In this document: one piece after another, positions 52,676 through 62,200 of the stretch
Layout: every line of letters starts with the position of its first letter
Numbering within the stretch: the stretch's first letter is position 1
Assembly: GCA_031425035.1 (NCBI GenBank)
Contig: JANPIN010000069.1
Location: 53,240 to 117,239 of the forward strand
From: M3007 sp031425035
GTDB lineage: Bacteria > Bacteroidota > Bacteroidia > Chitinophagales > Saprospiraceae
Length of the DNA: 64,000 nucleotides
Direction of reading: 5' to 3'
Notes under the pieces: generated by a model
Database searches by the model: none
Told to the model about the DNA's origin: nothing
What the model saw: the letters and a program-made list of their open reading frames with translations, nothing else
Position numbers and translations under genes: made by a program

Positions 52676-54829
52676 ATGACTTCCACCCGCTGGACTGCCT
52701 TTTTTCAAAACACCTGCCTGGCGCTGAACAGTCTGCTGCTGTTTCTCGTGCTGTTCGGAACCCACCTGCAACTGCCGCTTTTCCTGGCGGTCGCCGGGCG
52801 TATGCACCCCTTGATCCTGCATTTTCCGATCGTGCTGCTGTTGTTCGCGGCGGTCTGGGAACTGGCGGTACCGCACGCAGGCAACCCGGTCATCCGCCAG
52901 ACCGGCGATGCGCTACTCCTGTCGGCGGCGGCCAGTGCCGGCTTGACCGCTTTACTGGGCCTGTTTCTAGCGCAGGAAGGCGGTTACGCGGAGGAAACCC
53001 TGGGTTGGCATAAGTGGAGTGGTATGAGCGTTTCGCTGGTTGCCTGGGCCTGGTATTCGTTCCGGACTTACTTCCGGGCAGCCAAAATCCCCGGCCGCCT
53101 GGTGGCCGCCATGGGTGTGACCGCCCTGTTTGTGGCGGGACATCAGGGCGCTACCCTTACCCATGGCGAAAACTATCTGCTGGCTCCGGTAATAGCCCAA
53201 CAGGAAAAAAATCCGGTACCGCTGAAAGACGCTTTGGTGTTCGAGGATCTGGTGCGCCCCATTTTGCAGGCCAAGTGCATGGGCTGCCACAACGTGAAAA
53301 AATCCAAGGGGGAACTGGTCATGGAAACGGAAGCGGGGCTGCGCAAAGGCGGAAAACATGGGCCATTATGGGACAGCACGGATACGCAATTCGGCCACCT
53401 GCTGCAGCGCATTTATTTACCGCCCGACGAAAAGGAACACATGCCGCCCAAGGGCAAACCCCAGTTGACCGGGCAGGAGATCAGCATACTGTACCACTGG
53501 ATCAAAAACGGGGCACATTTCACGCAAAAAATTACGGACCTGCCGGAGACGGACAGTCTGCGCCTGCTCGCGGCCGGACGTTTTAAAACCGAGGAAACGG
53601 AGCAGTACGCCTTTCCCGCTGCCGACGCCGGGCTGGTAAAACAACTGAATAATGACTACCGGGTGGTGCAGCCGCTGGCGATGAACTCCCCGGCGCTGGG
53701 GGTAGAATTTTTCGGCATAGCCGCTTTCAAAAGTGAATTTTTGCAGGAGCTACAGGCCGTAAAAGAGCAGGTCGTTCGTTTAAACCTGAATAAAATGCCG
53801 GTTCGGGATGCCGACCTGGCGCTGGTGGCCATGTTTCCCAATCTCCGCAAACTCAACTTAGGCTCCACCCTGATCACGGGCGCGACGCTGGGCGAACTGC
53901 TTAAACTAAAAGCCCTGCGCCAGTTGGCACTTTCCGGAACGGCGGTTCGGGCAACCGATCTGGAGAAACTGCGCGCACTGCCGGATTTATCTACTCTTTA
54001 CCTGTGGAACACGCCGCTCAGCGCAGACGAGATATCGAATTTACAACAACAACTGCCGGGCGTCCGGCTCGAAACCGGCTTCACCGGGCAGGGCGTCGTC
54101 GCCAAACTCAACACGCCCGTGATCGAGGGCGATCTGCAGGTATTTCAGACCAGCACGAAGGTGCGGCTGCGAAATTATATCGCCGGCGCCGTGGTGCGCT
54201 ACACCCTGGACGGCAGTCCGCCCGACAGCCTGACTTCGCTGATCAGCAGTGGCGACAGTCTGACCATCGACCGGAGCTGTTTGTTGACCACCCGGGCCTT
54301 TTTACCCGGCTGGATCAGCAGTGAGGCCGCGACCCGCAATTTTTACAAGGTTGGTTATCGCCCGGATTCCATTGCGCTGCGTTTTCCACCGAATACCAAG
54401 TATAAGGGCGAAGGTTTAAATACCCTGATCAATAACAAGATCGGCGACACGGATTTCGGGACCAATAAATGGCTGGGCTACCGGGAGACGAACCTGGAAA
54501 GCTTCCTGTTTTTTAAACAACCGGCGCTTTTGTCGTCCGTTTCGGTGAGTACCCTGGTCAATATGGGCAGCTACGTGATGCCGGCGGCCGAAATACAGGT
54601 CTGGGGCGGCGCAAATACCCGGCACCTGGTTCTGCTGCGCAAAATCCGGCCGAAACAGCCTGCGAAAATGGGCGCAGCGGCTTACCGGATCGCCTTTCCC
54701 TGCACGTTTCCCACCCGATCGGTCAGCGTGCTGAAGATCGTGGTGCAGCCCCTGGCCAAACTACCCGCCTGGCATCCGGGGAAGGGAGAACCGGCCTGGG
54801 TGTTTGTAGATGAAATATTCCTGGAATGA
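52676..54829 (+). CDS. membrane c-type cytochrome fused to leucine-rich repeats and CHB_HEX_C/discoidin-like domains
   Basis: A 717-aa protein of unusual composition. Residues 15-170 hold about four membrane helices with MHPLILHFPIVLLLF, like the DUF2231 type. A cytochrome c domain follows with one haem site, CMGCH near residues 201-205, preceded by DLVRPILQAK and followed by MPPKGKPQL. Residues about 330-470 are leucine-rich repeats (FPNLRKLNLGSTLI, LKALRQLALSGTAV, LPDLSTLYLWNTPL). Residues about 485-560 are a CHB_HEX_C-like domain (VVRYTLDGSPPDS), and the final 150 a discoidin-like module shared with the preceding gene. PSCyt cassettes commonly have a similar membrane-cytochrome-LRR protein. 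It starts directly after the upstream stop, so it is the last gene of the operon. Confidence 0.82.
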   Translation: MTSTRWTAFFQNTCLALNSLLLFLVLFGTHLQLPLFLAVAGRMHPLILHFPIVLLLFAAVWELAVPHAGNPVIRQTGDALLLSAAASAGLTALLGLFLAQEGGYAEETLGWHKWSGMSVSLVAWAWYSFRTYFRAAKIPGRLVAAMGVTALFVAGHQGATLTHGENYLLAPVIAQQEKNPVPLKDALVFEDLVRPILQAKCMGCHNVKKSKGELVMETEAGLRKGGKHGPLWDSTDTQFGHLLQRIYLPPDEKEHMPPKGKPQLTGQEISILYHWIKNGAHFTQKITDLPETDSLRLLAAGRFKTEETEQYAFPAADAGLVKQLNNDYRVVQPLAMNSPALGVEFFGIAAFKSEFLQELQAVKEQVVRLNLNKMPVRDADLALVAMFPNLRKLNLGSTLITGATLGELLKLKALRQLALSGTAVRATDLEKLRALPDLSTLYLWNTPLSADEISNLQQQLPGVRLETGFTGQGVVAKLNTPVIEGDLQVFQTSTKVRLRNYIAGAVVRYTLDGSPPDSLTSLISSGDSLTIDRSCLLTTRAFLPGWISSEAATRNFYKVGYRPDSIALRFPPNTKYKGEGLNTLINNKIGDTDFGTNKWLGYRETNLESFLFFKQPALLSSVSVSTLVNMGSYVMPAAEIQVWGGANTRHLVLLRKIRPKQPAKMGAAAYRIAFPCTFPTRSVSVLKIVVQPLAKLPAWHPGKGEPAWVFVDEIFLE

Positions 54830-54838
54830 TTTCCGGAT

Positions 54839-57800
54839 TCAGGCCATACCACCGGCGCGAAACAAACTCGGCGGCTGCCCGAACCGTTCCCGGAAGCAGG
54901 TCGAAAAATACTTGGCATTGGCAAAACCGGTCCGCCAGGCCACTTCCGTCACGCTGCCTTCTCCCTGGGCCAGCATATCCCGCGCCCGGTCGAGCCGGTA
55001 GTTACGCACGAATTCGGTTAGCGGCAGACCGGTGAGGGCGCTGATCTTGCGGTGCAGTTGCGACCGCGACATGAAGATCGAGCGGGCGAAACCATCCGCG
55101 TCCATCGCATCATTGTCCAGGTTTTCTTCCACGACTTTGATCAGGCGTTGTAAAAACTCGTTTTCCCGGGGCTCAAACACCTTTTCTACGCTGGTTTGTA
55201 CCGACTGTTGTTCCACCGCTTTAGAAAATGCGGTTTGCAGGCGCCGGCGGTTGGCGATGAGGTTTTCAATATGCGCGGCCAGTTCGTCGGCGCGGAAGGG
55301 TTTGGTCAGGTAGGCATCCGCGCCCTGGCGCAAACCGGTAATTTTGGATTCGACCGCCGATTTGGCCGTGAGCAGAATGAACGGCACGTGGGAAGTCAGC
55401 GGGTCGTTTTTCACCAGGTCGCAGACCTCGAAGCCGTTCTTTTCGGGCATCATCAGGTCGCTGATGATCAGATCCGGGACCAGCGCCTTGGCCATTTGCA
55501 CGCCTTCCGCTCCATCGGCCGCTTCGGCCACCCGGTAACCCGGCGGCAGGGAAGCGCGCAGGAATTGCCGCAGTTCGTCGTCGTCTTCGATGAGCAGCAA
55601 CAGCGGATGCTGGTCCGAGGATAAAGTGGCCGGCAGTACAGGGGTGGCGAGCAGCACTTCGCCGGAAGTCTTTTCCTGAAAATCAATGGCGGGTTCCGGA
55701 CCGGCCACCACGCCCTCTCGCAACCGGGCGGGCACGACTACCTGAAAACGGCTGCCCTCGTTTACCCGGCTGTCTACCGTTATCTGTCCGCCCATACGTT
55801 CCACCAGTTCTTTGGTCAGCGCCAGGCCAATACCGGTGCCTTGAATGCTGGATTCCCCGACCTGATAAAAACGGTTGAAAATAAGGGGCAGTGCTGCTTC
55901 GGGAATGCCAATGCCCGTATCGGCCACAAGTATGTGCAGGTTATATTCCGGGTCGATGTCCAGTTTTACGGTGATCAAACCGCCTTTTTTCGTAAATTTC
56001 AAGGCATTGGACAGCAGGTTGGAGAACACCTGTTCCAGTTTTTCCCGGTCAAAAATCAGGATGGGGGCCGTTTCGGGGAAAGTCACCTCCAGCGTCACGT
56101 CCTTTTGTTTCGCCAGCGGCATAAAGGATTCGGCAGCGGTGCGCAGGGCTTCCACGGGGGAATCCGGCCGCAGATCGAGCCGCATCTGACCGGCTTCGAG
56201 TTTGGAAAAATCCAGCAACTGGTTCACAAAACCCAGCAATCGCCGGGCGTTTTTTTCAATTAATCCCAGCTTATAGTGCAGATTATGGTCCTGCACTTCC
56301 CCCAGCAGCTGGCGGGCGGGTTCGAGCAGCAGGGTCAGCGGCGTACGAAATTCATGGGTGACGTTACTGAAGAAATTGGTTTTCAGGCGGTCCAGTTCGG
56401 CGAGGCGGTCCGCTTCCCGGTGTTCGAAGGCCAGCTGGTTTTTTAAACGCAGGCGGTTCATTTGAAAGCGGTAAAACAGCCAGGAGCCGCCGGCAATGGC
56501 CAGGAAATACAGCAAATAAGCCCAGCCGGTTTTCCACCAGGGCGGCAAAATAAGGATGTTCAATTGCGTAATCTGGCCATTCCAGGCGCCGTGGCTGCCG
56601 CCGGTAATTACCTGGAAAATATATTTGCCCGGGGCCAGGTTGGCGTAGGTTGCGGAGTTGGCGGTGGTCGGTTCCACCCAGCCGTCGTCGGCGCCCACCA
56701 GCTGGTAGCGGTACTGGTTCTGCTCCGAGGCGGAAAAATCCAGGGCGGCAAACTCGAACGTCAACTGGTTCTGAGCATAATTCAGGGTAATAGCACTGGT
56801 TTCCTCCACACTTTCCTGGAGTATGCCGTCTCCGGGCAGACAGGGGTGATTCTGGATTTTTAAGGCCGTGATCAGTACCGGCGGAGCGATGTTGGCGGCC
56901 GACAAAGCAGTCGGGTAAAAGGCCGTGAGTCCATTTACGCCGCCGAAAAACAGCCGGCCGTCCCGGGCACGGGCAAAACTGGCGGTATTGAACTCATTAT
57001 CCTGCAAGCCATCGGTGGCGAAGAAATTCTGAAAACGCCGGGCGACCGGGTCGAAGCGGCTCAGGCCACAGTTGGTACTCAGCCACAGGGCGCCGCTGGA
57101 ATCGGGAAGAATGGCATACACCACGTTGTTGGGTAAACCGTCCGCCGTCGTATAATGCTGAAAAACGCCGGTGGTTTTGTCCAGCAGGTTCAGGCCGCCG
57201 CCCCGCGTGCCGATCCAGAGGTAGCGTTCGGGCTGCCGCTGGTCATCCAGGGTAGCCAGTACCACATCGCAGTTCAGGCTGTTGCGGTTGGTCGGCTGGT
57301 TTTTATACCGGGTAAATTCCAGCGTTCCCCCACCCGGCTTAGCTTCCACCAGGCCATGCGGCGTACCAATCCAGAAATGACCGGCTGGATCTTCGGCCTG
57401 GCAGTAGGAAAACTCCTTTAAGCCAGCACTGAAATCAGCTGTAGAAAAAGCTGCCCGCCGGGGATCGAACGTATGGATGTTGCTTTTGCAGTCAATGATC
57501 CGCAAATTGCCGGCGCGGTCTTCCATTAACTGGCTGAGAATACCGATGTCTGCGGGCCAGAAGAAACGGCCTTCCGGTTGGAGGGTTTGACCACTTATTT
57601 TGATCAGCACACCGATATCGCGTGGACCGGACTTACGTTCGCACAATAACCAGAGCGTCCCGGTATGGTCGGCTATGCAGTCGTGCTGCAATAGGTCCGG
57701 GTCGTTCAATAAGGGTTCGGCGAGGCTGTTTCCGGCTTCGTCGAGACGCAGGAATTTCCCGCCGTTGCGCCAGACCCAGACCCGTCCCTGCTGGTCGGAC

Positions 57801-58906
57801 GCGATTTTGCGCAGACTGATACCCGGCAGAAAATGGCGGAAATGGCGGTCTCCGGGGTTGTATTTGCGGATGCCATACCCATTGGTACCGATCCACAGCA
57901 GACCGCTGCGGTCGATGAGCATTTTGGTGGAGCCCACAATACCGGCGTCCGGAAAGCGGTGAAATAACTGGAAACGCGCCGTTGCGGGTTGACGGATATC
58001 GCCTGCCGGCAGGATGAAAATCTGTTTACGGGTGCTGACGAATAAGTTACCCGCAGCGTCGAAGGCCAGGTCGGTCTGGGGGAAAGTAGAGGACTCCGGC
58101 AGCGGGAACACCGCCTGTGTATTTCCGTCCATGTGCATCAACTGGTCGGGATGCGCGATCCAGATCGATCCGTCGGGTCGGGCGAACAAGTGGGCATGGA
58201 GATTTATCCCGTCCGCATCAAATTTGGCAAAATCCTTCCAGACCGTGTGGAACTGGTTCTGGAGGGGATCGTACCATCCGACCTGTAAACTGGTGCTGAC
58301 CCAGAGTTTACCGTCTTTTCCCGTAACGAGTTGAATAATGTCATTGGGCGCCGGCCGGCTGTCATTTGGCGGCCCATCCCAGTTATAAGCCGGTTTTTGC
58401 AGCAGGTGGTTCAGGCTCGGATCATTGGCGGACAGTTTATCCGGCAGCTTTATCCGGTGTACGCCCTTATTGGTCCCGATCCAGACGGAGCCGTCCGCCG
58501 TTTCGGCAAAGCTGGCCACCAATGGTCCGGCGAGCTGGTCCAGGTGATAGAACCGGCTGGTTTTCGGGTCGAATACGTCGGCGCCCTGATTCCTCGTGCC
58601 CACCCACAGCCGGCCGAGGTGGTCTTCAAAAAGTGCCTGCACTTCATTTCCGGAAAGAGAAAAGCGTTCGAAGGGATCATTCTGGTACACCCGAAAGCCA
58701 TATCCGTCGTAGCGGTTCAGCCCGTCTTTCGTGGCGAACCACAGGAAACCGTGGTGGTCCTGCAGAATATCATAGACCATGCCCTGCGACAGTCCGTCGG
58801 CGGCGGTCAGGGTTTCTAACTCAGGTGTTTGGGCCGGTGCATCCGCACTGACTAGAAAGGCCTGAAAAATAACGAATAGCGGGATAAAAAACGACAACTT
58901 CCTCAA
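54839..58906 (-). CDS. hybrid two-component sensor kinase/response regulator with AraC output (HTCS)
   Basis: About 1,355 aa in one chain. The signal-peptide segment LRKLSFFIPLFVIFQAFLVSADA has no in-frame ATG nearby, so I place the start at TTG 58906; an ATG exists only at 59170, inside the divergent leader. Fourteen or so Reg_prop-type propeller blades form the periplasmic sensor (GMVYDILQDHHGFLWFATKDGL), then a Y_Y_Y domain, one membrane helix (WAYLLYFLAIAGGSWLFY), HisKA (NVTHEFRTPL, His near 850), HATPase (GTGIGLALTKEL), receiver (SDLMMPEKNG, Asp near 1150) and an AraC HTH. Such regulators usually sense glycans and switch on linked loci. It converges on the PSCyt cassette with a 9-bp gap. 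Confidence 0.9.
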   Translation of the reverse strand: MRKLSFFIPLFVIFQAFLVSADAPAQTPELETLTAADGLSQGMVYDILQDHHGFLWFATKDGLNRYDGYGFRVYQNDPFERFSLSGNEVQALFEDHLGRLWVGTRNQGADVFDPKTSRFYHLDQLAGPLVASFAETADGSVWIGTNKGVHRIKLPDKLSANDPSLNHLLQKPAYNWDGPPNDSRPAPNDIIQLVTGKDGKLWVSTSLQVGWYDPLQNQFHTVWKDFAKFDADGINLHAHLFARPDGSIWIAHPDQLMHMDGNTQAVFPLPESSTFPQTDLAFDAAGNLFVSTRKQIFILPAGDIRQPATARFQLFHRFPDAGIVGSTKMLIDRSGLLWIGTNGYGIRKYNPGDRHFRHFLPGISLRKIASDQQGRVWVWRNGGKFLRLDEAGNSLAEPLLNDPDLLQHDCIADHTGTLWLLCERKSGPRDIGVLIKISGQTLQPEGRFFWPADIGILSQLMEDRAGNLRIIDCKSNIHTFDPRRAAFSTADFSAGLKEFSYCQAEDPAGHFWIGTPHGLVEAKPGGGTLEFTRYKNQPTNRNSLNCDVVLATLDDQRQPERYLWIGTRGGGLNLLDKTTGVFQHYTTADGLPNNVVYAILPDSSGALWLSTNCGLSRFDPVARRFQNFFATDGLQDNEFNTASFARARDGRLFFGGVNGLTAFYPTALSAANIAPPVLITALKIQNHPCLPGDGILQESVEETSAITLNYAQNQLTFEFAALDFSASEQNQYRYQLVGADDGWVEPTTANSATYANLAPGKYIFQVITGGSHGAWNGQITQLNILILPPWWKTGWAYLLYFLAIAGGSWLFYRFQMNRLRLKNQLAFEHREADRLAELDRLKTNFFSNVTHEFRTPLTLLLEPARQLLGEVQDHNLHYKLGLIEKNARRLLGFVNQLLDFSKLEAGQMRLDLRPDSPVEALRTAAESFMPLAKQKDVTLEVTFPETAPILIFDREKLEQVFSNLLSNALKFTKKGGLITVKLDIDPEYNLHILVADTGIGIPEAALPLIFNRFYQVGESSIQGTGIGLALTKELVERMGGQITVDSRVNEGSRFQVVVPARLREGVVAGPEPAIDFQEKTSGEVLLATPVLPATLSSDQHPLLLLIEDDDELRQFLRASLPPGYRVAEAADGAEGVQMAKALVPDLIISDLMMPEKNGFEVCDLVKNDPLTSHVPFILLTAKSAVESKITGLRQGADAYLTKPFRADELAAHIENLIANRRRLQTAFSKAVEQQSVQTSVEKVFEPRENEFLQRLIKVVEENLDNDAMDADGFARSIFMSRSQLHRKISALTGLPLTEFVRNYRLDRARDMLAQGEGSVTEVAWRTGFANAKYFSTCFRERFGQPPSLFRAGGMA

Positions 58907-59102
58907 GACGGTAACTTTTTCAACATCACGGCGCAAAAAAACGACTTGCCGGTCAATTTGCAACAATAACAAACCTTTTTGGGACAACAACAAACCCCAT
59001 TCCACCTTTCGTCCGGCCACCTTTGTCACAGAACAAAAAACATACGGCGTTTGAAAATACGCTACAAGAATAATTAGGAGGATAGTAAATTCAAGGAAGA
59101 TG

Positions 59103-59134
59103 AGCCGCTCCGAAAAGTCGGAGTGGCTTTTTTT
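59103..59134 (+). terminator. intrinsic terminator in the leader of the HYR adhesin gene
   Basis: An 11-bp stem (59103-59113 with 59118-59128, one G-T pair) with AAAG loop is followed by seven Ts on the plus strand. No plus-strand gene precedes it within the 339-bp divergent gap (58907-59245). It lies 112 bp upstream of the adhesin start codon at 59246, so it should end a short leader RNA. A near-match -7 box (CACCTTTG, 59018-59025) could start that RNA. A 45-codon frame beginning at ATG 59100 contains the hairpin. Confidence 0.7.
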
Positions 59135-59245
59135 AGCAAGATATTTCCTCACGACCAAATGGCTATACATCGAGCATTATTACGGACGAAGGTTTCAGAA
59201 GCACCTTTGCCTGCTTTCACTCACCTTATCAATTTAGATCTAATC

Positions 59246-62200
59246 ATGTCTCATTTGAAATCAATCCAACGTTTAATCCCTTTGTTATTTCTGGTTCTGG
59301 CAGGTGTAGTAAGCACCCAGGCGGCCACGATCACGGTGACCAACAGCAGCAATACCGGCTCGGGCTCCCTGCGTAACGCCATTGCGGCGGCCGTCAGTGG
59401 CGATATCATTGTCTTTTCCGGCGTAAGCACGGTGAGCCTGACCAGCGGCGAACTTTTGATCGATAAGAACCTGAGCATCAATGGTGGTTCCGGCGTGACG
59501 ATTAACCGTCTCTCGGGCAGCAGTTTTCGCGTCTTTCACATCTCCAATAACGCTATCGTTACCCTGTCGAACCTGACCATCACCAATGGTTATAACGCGG
59601 TCAGCGGAGGAGCGGTCCAAAACGATGTCGGCTGTACTGTTACCCTGAACACTTGCGTGCTATCCGGCAACAGTAGCGGAATCCAGGGCGGTACGATAGA
59701 GAACGACGCGTTTCTGACCCTGATCAATTGTACCGTAACCAATAGTACTTCTCCCGGCATCGGCGGCGCCATCGTTTCTTTCGGCCCCGGCTCGACCACC
59801 ATTACCGGCTGCACATTTTCGGACATCACCAGCAACTCAGGCCTGGGTGCGGTGGAAACCCGGAACTCAGGCTCTGCCATCAGCATTACGAACAGTACGT
59901 TCAGCAACAACACCAATTCAGCACTTATCATCGCCAGCAACGGCACGACCAATACGCTTACCAATTGTACTATTACTGACAATGGCACTGGGTTATCGGT
60001 CGCCGGCACGACCGTTACCCTTAAAAACTGCATCATTGCCGATAACAATTTTGACATTACAGACGGCAATGTCAGCGCGTCCAGTTCTTACAACCTCATT
60101 GGTACGGGCGGCAGCGGGGGCCTTGTAAACGGGGTCAATAACAATCAGGTCGGCGTAGTCAACCCGGGCCTGGCAGCCCTGGCTAGCAACGGCGGACTAA
60201 CCCAGACCCATGCCCTGACCAATTGCAGCCCGGCCATCAATGCCGGGACGAACAGTGGCGCACCCTCTACGGACCAGCGCGGCAGCCCGCGCCCCTTCGG
60301 CGGTACCGGCGATATTGGCGCCTACGAACTGCAATCGGCGCCGGCCAACATGAGTGTTACGGCGGTCGCGACCAATGTCCTTTGTAACGGCGCAAATACC
60401 GGCAGCATCGATCTGACCATTACCAACGGGACGGCACCGTACACCTACTCTTGGTCCGGCAGCGGCAGCGGCACCGATCCGCGGATCAACCTGACGGCCG
60501 GGACCTATAATGTCACCGTCACCAGTACGGGCGGCTGTACGGCCACGGCCAGTGCTACGGTGACGCAACCCAGCGTCATTACAGTTACGGGCGTGGTCAC
60601 CAATCCATCCTGCAACGGCGCCGCTACCGGTTCCATTAACCTGACCGTCAGCGGCGGCACGGGCGCGTATACGTATGCCTGGAGCGGCACCGGTTCGGGT
60701 TCGGACCCGCGCACGGGCCTGGCGGCCGGCCCCTATACGGTGACGGTCACCGATGCGAACGGATGCACCAAAACAAACAGTTTCACGGTTACAGAACCAG
60801 CAGCCATGGTGATCACCCCAACCGTCACCAATGCCACCTGCGGCTCGGCCAACGGCAGCATCAGCCTGGTGGTCAGCGGAGGCGCCAGTCCTTACTCGTA
60901 TGCGTGGTCGGGCACAGGCTCCGGCACGAACCCGCGCACGGGTCTGGCCCCCGCTACTTACACGGTAACGGTAACCGACAATGCCGGTTGCACCAAAACC
61001 AGCAGCAGCACGGTTACTTCCGTGGACGCAGTACCGCCGACGATCACTTGTCCGGCTAACCAGACTTTGGCGGCGGGCGCTGCCTGTACGGCCACGCTCC
61101 CGGATTACACGTCCCTGGCGACGGCAAATGACAACTGCGGTACGCCTACCGTGACGCAAAACCCGGCAGTCGGCGCTGTGCGGAACCTCGGTCCGACGAC
61201 CGTGACCTTAACGGCTACGGACGGCGCGGCGAACACCGCCACCTGCGCCTTTACGGTAACGGTAACCGACCAGACTTTACCCAACATCACTTGCCCTTCC
61301 AGTATTAATGCAGGCAACACCGCCGGGCAATGCAGTATCGTTCTCAGCTTCACCGCGCCGGTCGGTACAGACAACTGTTCCGGTCCTACTACGATTCAAA
61401 CGACCGGTTTGCCCTCCGGGTCGGCATTCCCGGTTGGGGTGACCACCAATACCTTCCGGGTAACGGATGGCGCAGGCAACACCAGAACCTGCACCTTTAC
61501 GGTGACGGTGAATGATGTACAAACGCCATCCATTTCCTGCCCGGCTAATATTGCGGTCAATACCGCCTCTAATTCCTGCACCGCAGTGGTAACGTATACG
61601 GCGCCGGTTGGTACGGACAACTGCTCGGGTGCAACCACGACTAGAACAACGGGTCTGGCATCGGGATCAAGTTTCCCGCTGGGTGTAACCACCAACACGT
61701 TCCGGGTAACCGATGCTTCAGGCAATTCGACTTCTTGTACCTTCAATGTAACCGTATCAGACCAAACTGCACCCAGCATCACCTGCCCGGCCAATAGCAG
61801 TGTAACTGCGGATGCAAACGGAAATTATACTTTAACCAGTTTCACCGGTGCGGCTACCGCCAGCGACAACTGCACGGCCAACCCGACGAAAACGCAAAGT
61901 CCGGCTGTAGGAACGGTATTCGGTACTGGTATGCAAACCATTACGCTCACGGCAACGGATGCATCGAACAACAGCTCCACTTGTAGCTTTGTGCTTACGA
62001 TCACACCGGGATGTGGGGCGCCGACTGTTTCCTGCCCAGGTAACGTAACCGTTCCTGCGGGCGCAAACTGTACCGCTTCCCTGGCCAACTACCTGCCGAG
62101 TGCAACGGTAAGCGGAGGCTGCGGCACCTCTACCTTAACACAAGCACCAGCGGTGGGAACAACCCTGGCTGCCGGCCCGAACACCATCACCATGACGGCC

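Noticed and set aside
54839..59170. Start of the hybrid regulator at the ATG at 59170
   Set aside because: It would add 88 residues before the signal peptide and overlap the opposite-strand terminator and adhesin leader, so the start near 58906 is more likely.
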